From the NCBI RefSeq assembly GCF_024746815.1, contig NZ_CP080525.1:2170001-2234000 (forward strand): a DNA stretch of 64,000 bases. Reading direction: 5' to 3'. The position numbers were made by a program, and so were the translations under genes. Below, piece after piece: positions 53,036 through 60,744 of the stretch. This stretch comes from Mesorhizobium sp. AR07 (GTDB taxonomy: Bacteria > Pseudomonadota > Alphaproteobacteria > Rhizobiales > Rhizobiaceae). The notes beneath the pieces were generated by a model, which saw nothing but the letters and a program-made list of their open reading frames with translations, made no database searches and was not told where the DNA came from. Position 1 is the first letter of the stretch. The number at the start of each line of letters is the position of its first letter.

Positions 53036-54415
53036 ATGCTCGACCAGTCCAACGAACTCGCTGCTTGGGATCGCGACCACTTCTTCCATCCCTCGACGCA
53101 TATGGGCACGCACGCGCGGGGTGAATCGCCGACGCGCATCATGGCCGGCGGGGAAGGCGTCACCGTCTGGGACAACAATGGGCGTAAGAGCATCGATGCC
53201 TTTGCCGGCCTCTATTGCGTCAACGTCGGTTATGGCCGCCAGAAGATCGCCGATGCCATCGCCGCCCAGGCGAAGAATCTCGCCTACTACCACGCCTATG
53301 TCGGCCACGGCACCGAGGCCTCGATCACGCTGGCCAAGATGATCATCGACCGCGCGCCGCAAGGCATGTCGAGGGTCTATTTCGGCCTTTCGGGGTCCGA
53401 CGCCAACGAGACCAACATCAAGCTGATCTGGTACTACAACAATGTGCTGGGACGGCCGGAGAAAAAGAAGATCATCTCGCGCTGGCGCGGCTATCATGGC
53501 TCGGGCGTGATGACGGGATCACTGACCGGGCTCGACCTGTTCCACAACGCCTTCGACCTGCCCCGCGCGCCGATCCTGCACACCGAGGCGCCCTATTACT
53601 TCCGCCGCGCCGACCGCTCGATGAGCGAGGAACAGTTTTCGCAACATTGCGCCGACAAGCTCGAGGAGATGATCCTGGCCGAAGGTCCCGAAACAGTTGC
53701 CGCCTTCATCGGAGAGCCGATTCTCGGCACCGGCGGGATCGTGCCGCCGCCGGCCGGCTACTGGGAGAAGATGCAAGGCGTGCTGAAGAAGTATGACGTG
53801 CTGCTGGTCGCCGACGAGGTGGTGACGGGCTTTGGCCGGCTGGGCACCATGTTCGGCTCCGACCACTACGGCATCAAGCCCGACCTGATCACCATCGCCA
53901 AGGGTCTGACCTCGGCCTATGCGCCACTGTCGGGCGTCATCGTTGCCGACAAGATGTGGCAGGTGCTGGTTGAGGGTTCCGACAAACTCGGCTCGCTCGG
54001 TCACGGCTGGACCTATTCGGCGCATCCGATCTGCGTTGCCGCGGGCGTCGCCAATCTCGAACTGATCGACGAGATGGACCTGGTGACGAACGCCCGCGAG
54101 ACCGGCGCCTATTTCCGCGCGGAACTCACCAAGGCCGTCGGCGGTCACAGGAATGTCGGCGACGTGCGCGGCGACGGCATGCTGGCGGCGGTGGAGTTCG
54201 TCGCCGACAGGGACGACAGGGTGTTCTTCGACGCCTCGCAAAAGATCGGGCCGCAGGTGGCGACGGCACTTGCCGCAAGCGGCGTCATCGGCCGCGCCAT
54301 GCCGCAGGGCGACATCCTCGGCTTCGCACCGCCGCTGTGCCTGACCCGCGAGGAAGCCGACATCGTCGTGTCGAAGACCGCGGATGCGGTGAAGAGCGTG
54401 TTCGCCAATCTCTGA
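53036..54415 (+). CDS. doeD: L-2,4-diaminobutyrate transaminase DoeD
   Basis: A 459-residue class III aminotransferase. The PLP Lys is Lys289 in TIAKGLTSAYAPLSG, and DEVVTGFGRLG precedes it. Also called atf. It moves the 4-amino group of diaminobutyrate to 2-oxoglutarate, giving aspartate semialdehyde. ATG at 53036 follows AAGGAG at 53022; the longer frame from 52907 runs through doeC. Last intact gene of the asnC-doeC-doeD operon. Confidence 0.9.
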   Translation: MLDQSNELAAWDRDHFFHPSTHMGTHARGESPTRIMAGGEGVTVWDNNGRKSIDAFAGLYCVNVGYGRQKIADAIAAQAKNLAYYHAYVGHGTEASITLAKMIIDRAPQGMSRVYFGLSGSDANETNIKLIWYYNNVLGRPEKKKIISRWRGYHGSGVMTGSLTGLDLFHNAFDLPRAPILHTEAPYYFRRADRSMSEEQFSQHCADKLEEMILAEGPETVAAFIGEPILGTGGIVPPPAGYWEKMQGVLKKYDVLLVADEVVTGFGRLGTMFGSDHYGIKPDLITIAKGLTSAYAPLSGVIVADKMWQVLVEGSDKLGSLGHGWTYSAHPICVAAGVANLELIDEMDLVTNARETGAYFRAELTKAVGGHRNVGDVRGDGMLAAVEFVADRDDRVFFDASQKIGPQVATALAASGVIGRAMPQGDILGFAPPLCLTREEADIVVSKTADAVKSVFANL

Positions 54416-54456
54416 AATCGACCCATGAATGCCATGACCAGAACCCTCCCGCCACC

Positions 54457-54933
54457 ATGGCCGCCGTGCTGCTCACCGGGCACGGCGGACCGGAAAAGCT
54501 TGTCTACCGCACGATGTGAAGGTGCCGGCGCCAGCTGCCGGTGAAGTGCTGATCAAGGTCTCCGCTTGCGGCATGAACAACACCGATGTCTGGGTGCGCC
54601 AGGGCGCCTATGGCACCGAGGAGGATGCTGCCGCTGTATCGACCTGGCGGGCGCCAGGGCAACACGCTGAGCTTCCCGCGCATCCAGGGCACCGATACGG
54701 TCGGTATCATTGCTGCTGTCGGCGAAGGCGTCTCGCCCGATCGTATCGGCGAACGGGTGATGGTCGATTTCTCCATTTACAATCGCGACGACGATTCACT
54801 GGCCGACATCGACTATATGGGCCATGGCCGCGATGGTGGTAACGCCGAGTACCAGACCGTGCCGGCGCAGAATGCGCATGTCGTCGACACGACCTTGAGC
54901 GACGTCGAACTCGCCACCTTCTGCTGTGCCTAA
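54457..54933 (+). pseudogene. Zinc-type alcohol dehydrogenase remnant
   Basis: N-terminal ~160 residues of a medium-chain dehydrogenase, in three frames: MAAVLLTGHGGPEKLVYRT (from 54457), VKVPAPAAGEVLIKVSACGMNNTDVWVRQGAYG (from 54516), then TLSFPRIQGTDTVGIIAAVGEGV to ATFCCA. A -1 break near 54513 and a +1 G near 54648 explain the shifts. The second half with the dinucleotide motif is absent. It lies 41 bases after doeD, so it may once have been part of the operon. Confidence 0.85.
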
Positions 54934-55244
54934 CCCATCCCGACATTCCAGATAGTCGCATCGGCAACGATCGATCGGGAACAGGCTGCAACGGAGCTCA
55001 AAAAGTCATGACGGCCAAGAAGCCAAGGACCTTATGCAAAAGCGTGGCAAGGACAGCCCCAAGGTCGAGAAGGAAGCCAGGAACGTCAAGGCGGAAGGAT
55101 AGGACGCGCGGCATTGAAGGGCTCGCGAACTTAATGGCCGCGGGCGCAAGGGGATGCATCGACTATGTCACTCTCCAACCGGGGTCAGGTGGGATCGTAT
55201 CGCGGTCACAGACACGTGACGATCCTCACCTCAAGCCAGCCAAC
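54934..55244. other. Intergenic region, coding remnant
   Basis: A 311-base gap. In the frame at about 55000-55098 plus, a highly charged segment KDLMQKRGKDSPKVEKEAR ends at TAG with no acceptable start, so it is probably the tail of a lost gene. The rest shows nothing clear. Confidence 0.35.
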
Positions 55245-55676
55245 TCAGTACATGATCCGTTGCTTCAACCATGCAAAGAATCCATTCCCGCCAATCGTTG
55301 CGCGGACCCGAGCGGCAGCCCAGCCTGCTTTCATGGTAGCGCCGGCATGGCAATCGCAGACGATGTTGTGCAGTTGCCAGTCGCTTAGCTCGAAGAAACG
55401 CTTTGCCTCACCATAGGTGTCATTCTTAAGGCCCGAGGCGCGCAGCACCGGGTCTTCGAAGGCAACTGCGATTGGTGATCCTTCGCCACGCACCGTGGCA
55501 CGTTCGTCCAGGTGCAAATATTCGGTGCCTGTAAACGCGCCAAGGCGTCGCTCGGGCTGTTGTTCGAGAAGTTCAGCCCAACGCTCGATACGCTGGTTCC
55601 GTGTCATTGCCGCATATGCAGCCGAAGATTCAATCTTGGCGACCGCATGCAGTTGATCGAGTGTCTGATGTTTCAT
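55245..55676 (-). CDS. Hypothetical protein, possibly conserved in rhizobia
   Basis: A 143-residue soluble protein from ATG at 55676, after AGGAGC. MKHQTLDQLHAVAKIES, RIERWAELLEQQPERRLGAF and AFEDPVLRASGL are conserved-looking blocks, and NIVCDCHAGATMKAGWAAARVRA carries two cysteines. I do not know a function. The in-frame extension upstream to 55826 is not supported. It is a lone gene in a gene-poor stretch. Confidence 0.65.
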   Translation of the reverse strand: MKHQTLDQLHAVAKIESSAAYAAMTRNQRIERWAELLEQQPERRLGAFTGTEYLHLDERATVRGEGSPIAVAFEDPVLRASGLKNDTYGEAKRFFELSDWQLHNIVCDCHAGATMKAGWAAARVRATIGGNGFFAWLKQRIMY

Positions 55677-56342
55677 GGTCGGCTCCTGTCGAAATGGTGA
55701 AGCGCCCACCCCTTCAAGGGAATTATCGCGCGGTGATGCTTCGACAAGAGCGGAACCTGCAGGAAGAAATTTATCTTCGACACCGCCAATCGGGCCGGTC
55801 GGGACTAACGTCCAGTCGGCATTCATGGAGCGAGGCCAGTGGCACAGGCCAGTGATCCAGGATTAGGTTGTATCCATGCTCGTCCAGCGGCTGCAGCTAC
55901 TTCCTGATAATATTCCCATCACGCAGGTCGAATGCATCGTCGGCGCGGGCCTGGCGGTAGAAATCATCCTGCAGTTCGCTCCATTCGCCGAGAAATGCAC
56001 CACAACCCTGCATGGGCTGCGCCTACATCGGCGGAGGGAACTGCAAGGTTGGCATGGTTTTGGCTTACGCGAGCCGCCGTCCCGTGCGCTTGCGCAATGG
56101 GCGACCCGTCTACAGGGCGGACAGTAGCCTTCGCGGTATGCTGGAAGCTTGCGAGCGCTAGGCGGTTCGAGGCGCGCACTTCATGCGCCAAGGCGGGAAT
56201 TATCGGCTTGAGTAAACCTCGAGGAACTGGCTGGCGAAACTCGCGCTTTGGCCGATCACTTTTGCATCGCGGCTGCGAACGTCTCTGTCGTCCGCGCAAA
56301 GCCCTCCAGATTGTATGGCAGCCAGGCTTTCGTTACCCCACT
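55677..56342. other. Gene-poor region
   Basis: A 666-base stretch with only short frames on both strands and no recognised domain; 55964-56299 minus is Ala/Arg-rich and has no good start. Likely decayed DNA. Confidence 0.45.
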
Positions 56343-56537
56343 TTACAGAGCCGCACGATAGTTGGCGTAGGACTTGCCGTCGTTGATCTCGCCATCGTCG
56401 TTGACGGCGTAGTCTTCGCCGTCTTGCCGCGTTACCGCTTCCGGCTGCTCATCTTCGGCACGGACGAAGCTACGTTCGATGCGGGGCCGTTCCGTGTCGC
56501 TCTCAATTCCACTGACCTCTCTCGACGACAAAACCAT
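56343..56537 (-). CDS. Possible small acidic protein
   Basis: A 64-residue frame from ATG at 56537: MVLSSREVSGIESDTERPR, then EDEQPEAVTRQDGEDYAVNDDGEIND, very acidic. There is a plausible context upstream, but no known family. It may be a real small protein or a remnant; I put it low. Confidence 0.3.
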   Translation of the reverse strand: MVLSSREVSGIESDTERPRIERSFVRAEDEQPEAVTRQDGEDYAVNDDGEINDGKSYANYRAAL

Positions 56538-56692
56538 CGTTGTGGGAAAAGCGTGTACACAAACAATGGGTCGGATCATCGCGCGCGGGCACGCGCGATG
56601 ATCCGCTGCGCCCATCTCAGCTGCCTTTTTCGACCGATCGTTGGGACCAAAGGATCGACGCGGGCAATTTGGATCAGGGGCAGTATGAGGTT

Positions 56693-57250
56693 TCAGGCGG
56701 TCTCGTAGCAGAGATACACGTTCCCATTTTCGAAGCCGCGCACCAAAGTGCGCTTAAGTGTCGGCGTACCGCTGACGCCTTCAAACAACGTACGACCACT
56801 GCCGAGCATGACTGGCACGACGACGATCTTGTAGTCGTCGATCAGTTTGGCTTCCGTGAGCTGAGAGACGATGGTGCCACTTCCGATAATGACAAGATCA
56901 TCCCCAGGCTTATTCTTGAGTTGCCGCACCTGCCCGACTAGGTCGTCCTTTATAAGGCGAGTGTTATTCCAGGTTGCTTCGTCGAGCGTACGTGAGAATA
57001 CAATTTTTGAGAGATTGTTCATCCGCTCCGCAACGGCCGCGTTGTTCTGCGCTGCTAGAGGGGTTGGCCAGTATTGAATCATCAGATCATAGGTGACCCT
57101 ACCGAAGATCATCGTGCCTCCACCCTGCGCATTGCTGCGGGTGAATTCCAGCCATTCCGGGTCAGCTTTGTGAGCCCAACTCATGTCACCTTGCCCGTCG
57201 GTGAAATACCCCTCCAGCGAAACATTGTTGAAGACGCTTAGTTTACGCAT
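56693..57250 (-). CDS. Dihydrofolate reductase family protein (RibD C-terminal domain)
   Basis: A 185-residue YyaP/YwjB-type protein: FNNVSLEGYFTDGQGDMSWAH at the start, GGTMIFGRVTYDLMIQYW in the middle, and VVPVMLGSGRTLFEGV at the end are family marks. It is a probable NADPH-dependent reductase with unknown substrate. It is 18 bases downstream of the AHSA1 gene. Codon use is less GC-rich than most of the window. Confidence 0.85.
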   Translation of the reverse strand: MRKLSVFNNVSLEGYFTDGQGDMSWAHKADPEWLEFTRSNAQGGGTMIFGRVTYDLMIQYWPTPLAAQNNAAVAERMNNLSKIVFSRTLDEATWNNTRLIKDDLVGQVRQLKNKPGDDLVIIGSGTIVSQLTEAKLIDDYKIVVVPVMLGSGRTLFEGVSGTPTLKRTLVRGFENGNVYLCYETA

Positions 57251-57268
57251 TGCACAGTTTCTCCTTGT

Positions 57269-57763
57269 TCATAGATGCTTGAGAAAGTTCGAAAGCCACT
57301 GGACGAGGCGCTCAGTGCTGGCCGCGATCGGCTTTATGAAGCCCATGCCGACCGCCACGTCGCGCGCAGCGATCGATTTGAAGCGAGTGATCATTTCCCA
57401 TCGTGTCTGAGCGCCTAAATCTCTAAGTGTAACGGTTGTCACAGAGACCGGCGGCCCGCCCTGATGCACGCCGTGATCAGCATGCTGCCACACAAGCCGA
57501 TGGGGCTCGTCGACCTCGACAAATACGAAGTTCATTTCGAGCTCTTTGCCGTCGGGAAAGCGCATTACGTGGTGCCAGAGCCCTGAAGGTCTTACGTCCA
57601 TCTCACAGACGGGATTGGTGTAGCCGGGGCCGCCCCACCACTTGGCGACGTGCTCGGCCTCCGTCATCATCTTCCAGACGAGCGGCCGTGGAGCGTCGAA
57701 GGTGCGGCGCATTACGATCACCGCATCGCCAACGGGAATGTCCGTTACAATATTCATGTGCAT
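57269..57763 (-). CDS. SRPBCC/AHSA1 family protein
   Basis: A 164-residue START-like protein: VMRRTFDAPRPLVWKMMTEAEHVAKWWGG is the typical N-terminus with FDAPR and WWGP-like turn, and a C-terminal helix MGFIKPIAASTERLVQWLSNFL. Paired with ArsR regulators in many genomes. It follows the ArsR gene by 12 bases; a second Met lies two codons in (57757). Confidence 0.87.
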   Translation of the reverse strand: MHMNIVTDIPVGDAVIVMRRTFDAPRPLVWKMMTEAEHVAKWWGGPGYTNPVCEMDVRPSGLWHHVMRFPDGKELEMNFVFVEVDEPHRLVWQHADHGVHQGGPPVSVTTVTLRDLGAQTRWEMITRFKSIAARDVAVGMGFIKPIAASTERLVQWLSNFLKHL

Positions 57764-57775
57764 CCCCTTGAAGGC

Positions 57776-58120
57776 TCAAACTTGGCCACCACGATCCTGT
57801 TGCTGAATGGCTTTCAAGTAGTCGGCGAGGCTGTCTAGGTTGCGGTCCCAGAAGCGCCGATAGTCGTCTAGCCACTCGCTCACCGCTTGCAGGGGCGCGC
57901 CTTCAAGATGACAAGGGCGCCACTGCGCTTGGCGCCCACGAGAGACAAGACCAGCAGCCTCCAATACCTTTAGGTGCTTCGAGACTGCCGCGAGGCTCAT
58001 TTCATAGGGCTCGGCCAATTCCGTCACCGTTGCATCTCCCGTCGCCAAACGGGCCAGGAGGCCACGACGAGTCGGATCCGCCAAGGCGAAAAGAGTGGCG
58101 CTTAGGGCGTCGGCTGGCAT
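57776..58120 (-). CDS. ArsR family transcriptional regulator
   Basis: A 114-residue ArsR/SdpR-type regulator: ALADPTRRGLLARLATGDATVTELAEPYEMSLAAVSKHLKVLEAAGLVSRGRQAQWRPCHL. No metal-binding cysteine pair is seen; the single Cys is in the wing. It leads the ArsR-AHSA1-DHFR operon and sits directly downstream of its likely operator at 58125-58159. Confidence 0.9.
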   Translation of the reverse strand: MPADALSATLFALADPTRRGLLARLATGDATVTELAEPYEMSLAAVSKHLKVLEAAGLVSRGRQAQWRPCHLEGAPLQAVSEWLDDYRRFWDRNLDSLADYLKAIQQQDRGGQV

Positions 58121-58124
58121 CTGT

Positions 58125-58159
58125 ATTCAACCAATTAGTTGATAACTGATTGGTTGAAT
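58125..58159. promoter_or_regulatory. ArsR operator, long inverted repeat
   Basis: ATTCAACCAATTAGT (58125-58139) and ACTGATTGGTTGAAT (58145-58159) form 15-bp arms with one mismatch around TGATA, just upstream of the ArsR ATG. Size and position fit an autoregulated operator. Confidence 0.75.
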
Positions 58160-58622
58160 ACGGAGTTTTGTTCGACCTGTCAACTACCGGCATTGGTCGC
58201 CCAGATGCTCGACTCAGTCGACAATGCCATCGGCATGGCCGTTCTGCGCCCTGTCGATCGACAGATGCTTGGTTCGTGCACCGATGGTCCTGGTCACTGT
58301 CGGCGCACCAGCCCTCCGGTGAGCCAACTGGTACTCGGGTCTGCAGCCTTATCACATGTAGGGCGACGCCTGCGGACCATCAGCAATTCCTAATGTACAG
58401 GCAATCGGAATCCCAAAGCCGTGACTGGCTTGTCCAACAAGGTTTTTGTTCTATTTTTGTTCATCGATCTAAACGCTCCCCTTCGTGTCGCTATCCTAGT
58501 CCAGCGCGTACGGCACCGGCAAATAGGCCGTTAACCGTGCTCATCAGAAGCGCGTAGTCGGCTTGGTCGGGATCGGCGGATACACTTATGCTGCACATAT
58601 GGTTTTAGTGGGAGGTTTGGTA
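58160..58622. other. Intergenic region between the ArsR gene and the phosphoesterase
   Basis: A 463-base gap with short frames but no convincing gene. It should hold the phosphoesterase promoter near its right end. Base composition is closer to the ArsR operon than to the rest. Confidence 0.4.
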
Positions 58623-59458
58623 ATGGTGACTTGGCTTGGCACACTGTTGGTGTCCTCGGCACTTCGACGGCTGTCTGTCGTGGTTTTCCTGGCAATCATC
58701 ATTGCGGTGAGCGAAGCATCCATAGCTGCTGCCTTGTCGAGGACGCCCCCGAAATACGACCACGTCGTTGTTGTCATCATGGAGAACCACTCGTTTGCTC
58801 AGATTTCTCATGCGGGGGCAGCCGCCTATTTGACAGAGCTATCAAAGGGTGGCGCCGTGTTCGACCAGTCGTATGCGGTCGCTCATCCCAGTCAGCCTAA
58901 TTACTTCGCGCTCTTCAGCGGCTCGACGCAAAACATCCATGATGATGGCGAATACGTCATCATGGCACCGAACTTGGCCAGTCGCCTTCGTGCCCACGGC
59001 AAAACCTTTGCGGGATATGTCGAGGCCGGATCGCCGCGAAAGCACAATCCTTGGGAGTCCTTTTCAGACGCGAGGGAATTTGAGAAGCCATTGACTGACT
59101 TCCCCTCGACTACGCACAGCTACCGGCCGTTAGTTTCGTAGTCCCCAATCTCATAGACGACATGCATGACGGCACGATACAGCAGGGTGATACTTGGCTG
59201 AAAACTCACCTCGGTGGCTATGCCAAGTGGTCAAAGAAAAACAACAGCCTTTTGGTAGTGACATTCGACGAGGACGATTCTCATACCAACAATCGCATAT
59301 TTACTGCATTTTATGGCTCTGGAATCGAGCCCGGACACTATTCCGAGCAAATCGACCACTATGGGGTCTTACGGACTATTGAATACATAGAGACAATATC
59401 TCCTCTGGGCGTCAGCGCCTTGAGGGGAGTGATCGGTAGCGGTTGGAGCCGACGTTAA
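58623..59458 (+). pseudogene. Exported phosphoesterase, frameshifted
   Basis: A phosphoesterase/acid phosphatase-like protein. After a signal helix (LSVVVFLAIIIAVSEASIAAA) come KYDHVVVVIMENHSFAQI, then SYAVAHPSQPNYFALFSGST; the second frame has LPAVSFVVPNLIDDMHDG and LLVVTFDEDDSHTNN, the metal-binding DEDD. The frames join if one base is restored near 59108, where TCCCCTCGACTACG lacks one. Without it the first product ends after ~173 residues. GGGAGG precedes ATG at 58623. Lower GC than neighbours. Confidence 0.8.
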
Positions 59459-59776
59459 GGACCTGGCAGAGGCGTTAACCTGTCTGCAGCGACCAACCGG
59501 CCGGCGTTGGCTACTTCTGATATTCGGTGATGGCGGCAGCGCATTGTTCTCGGGTGGAAGAAGGCGCAGGGCTGCACGACATGTCCCCCTGCGGCCCAGC
59601 GATCACCAGGTACCAGATTAACGCTGCGGTCCTATCGGATCGTGGACCAGGCCCACAGCTGGGCCTTACGGACTGTTCCAAGAGCCCCGCTTGACTCCCG
59701 GTCGGCGAGGCTTTGCGCTTTGGGCAAGCCAGCAGGGCGACCCGGGCGCTTGATGGTCGGATTAGCGGAAACGCGC
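59459..59776. other. Intergenic region
   Basis: A 318-base stretch between the phosphoesterase and the unknown minus-strand gene. A frame at 59642-60004 plus overlaps the gene on the other strand and looks like a shadow. Nothing supported. Confidence 0.4.
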
Positions 59777-60454
59777 CTATTTCCGCTTTGTCTTCGGCCC
59801 CGTCGCCTTCTTCGCGGCGGGCTTGGCCTTCGACGACGGACCGCCCTTCGGCTGATGCGAATGGGTCATGACCGTCTTGAGTTGGCCCTTGATCTTGGCG
59901 TGCAATTTGGCCTTGTCGACGCCCGCGGGGTAAATGCCCTTCTCGATACTGGTGGCCATCCGCTCCAGCAGGTCGGTATCGTGTTCGTCGCGGTAGGGTT
60001 TTAGGTCGAGGTCTGCCGGCACTTTGGTCAGCCGTTCATCGTCCATCGTCTTCACGTACTTCTGCATGAAGCGGTCATAATCACGCCAGGAGATGCCGGC
60101 CGCCCGCACCGCGGCTTCTTCCGCCCGAGTGGCGATTTGGTGGGCGTGCAGATAGTGCAGGTCCAATTGGTCGATCAACGTCTTCTCGACCTCCTCGTGC
60201 AACAACAGGAAACGGTCGGTGTTGATCGTGCGGCCCTTGTATTCCCATTCGCTGGGCATATGCCGGTCGATATAGATCGTCTTCCCATCTTTCGAATAGC
60301 CGGCGAGATAGGGGATGTCGTGCTTGCGGTCGAGGGTCTTGACCTTGCGCGCCACGGCATCGAGCGCCCGATCCATCATCAGGCTCGACACGTACCAGTT
60401 GGGCAAGCGTAGCTTCTTGTGCGGTGCGGTCGGATGGCAATAATCGAACGCCAT
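59777..60454 (-). CDS. Hypothetical protein with lysine-rich tail
   Basis: A 225-residue protein from ATG at 60454. Blocks: HKKLRLPNWYVSSLMMDRALDAVARKV, KDGKTIYIDRHMPSEWEYKGRTI, RFLLLHEEVEKTLIDQL, HYLHAHQIATRAEEAAVRAAGISWRDYDRFMQKYVKTM. The HEEVEKTLID segment, near two His, resembles a HExxE/metallopeptidase-like helix, but no family is recognised. The C-terminus is Lys/Ala/Pro-rich (KAKPAAKKATGPKTKRK), often a DNA-binding or disordered tail. It lies beside a transposase remnant. Confidence 0.7.
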   Translation of the reverse strand: MAFDYCHPTAPHKKLRLPNWYVSSLMMDRALDAVARKVKTLDRKHDIPYLAGYSKDGKTIYIDRHMPSEWEYKGRTINTDRFLLLHEEVEKTLIDQLDLHYLHAHQIATRAEEAAVRAAGISWRDYDRFMQKYVKTMDDERLTKVPADLDLKPYRDEHDTDLLERMATSIEKGIYPAGVDKAKLHAKIKGQLKTVMTHSHQPKGGPSSKAKPAAKKATGPKTKRK

Positions 60455-60619
60455 GGATGTTCCCCTGCGAAGCGGTTGAATGATATTGCACGTCACTCCA
60501 TGTCGGGCAATTCGCCGTCGGTAAACAGCACTGACATTGTGGAAGGACGCTGCAGGAAGGTGGCGGGCTTTTTGCGGCTGACATGGAACGTCCATTTGGG
60601 ATCGAGATTGATGACGCTG

Positions 60620-60744
60620 GCGGGCGCCGTACTTCAGCCTCGAGGACAAGAAGCGAATGGTCGAAGAAGCCTGGCGCGACGGTGCATCGGTCTCGGGCTT
60701 GGCAACGAAGTATGGCATGGCACACGGCTGCTTTAACCCGAGAC
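60620..60744 (+). pseudogene. Transposase fragment
   Basis: A ~40-residue open stretch reads FSLEDKKRMVEEAWRDGASVSGLATKYGMAHG, the helix-turn-helix start of the transposase OrfA type found in IS66 and IS3-like elements (RR-x-W/F-S-x-E-x-K pattern). No start, no rest of the gene, no terminal repeats. It overlaps the end of the Sel1 gene region by a few bases. Confidence 0.6.
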
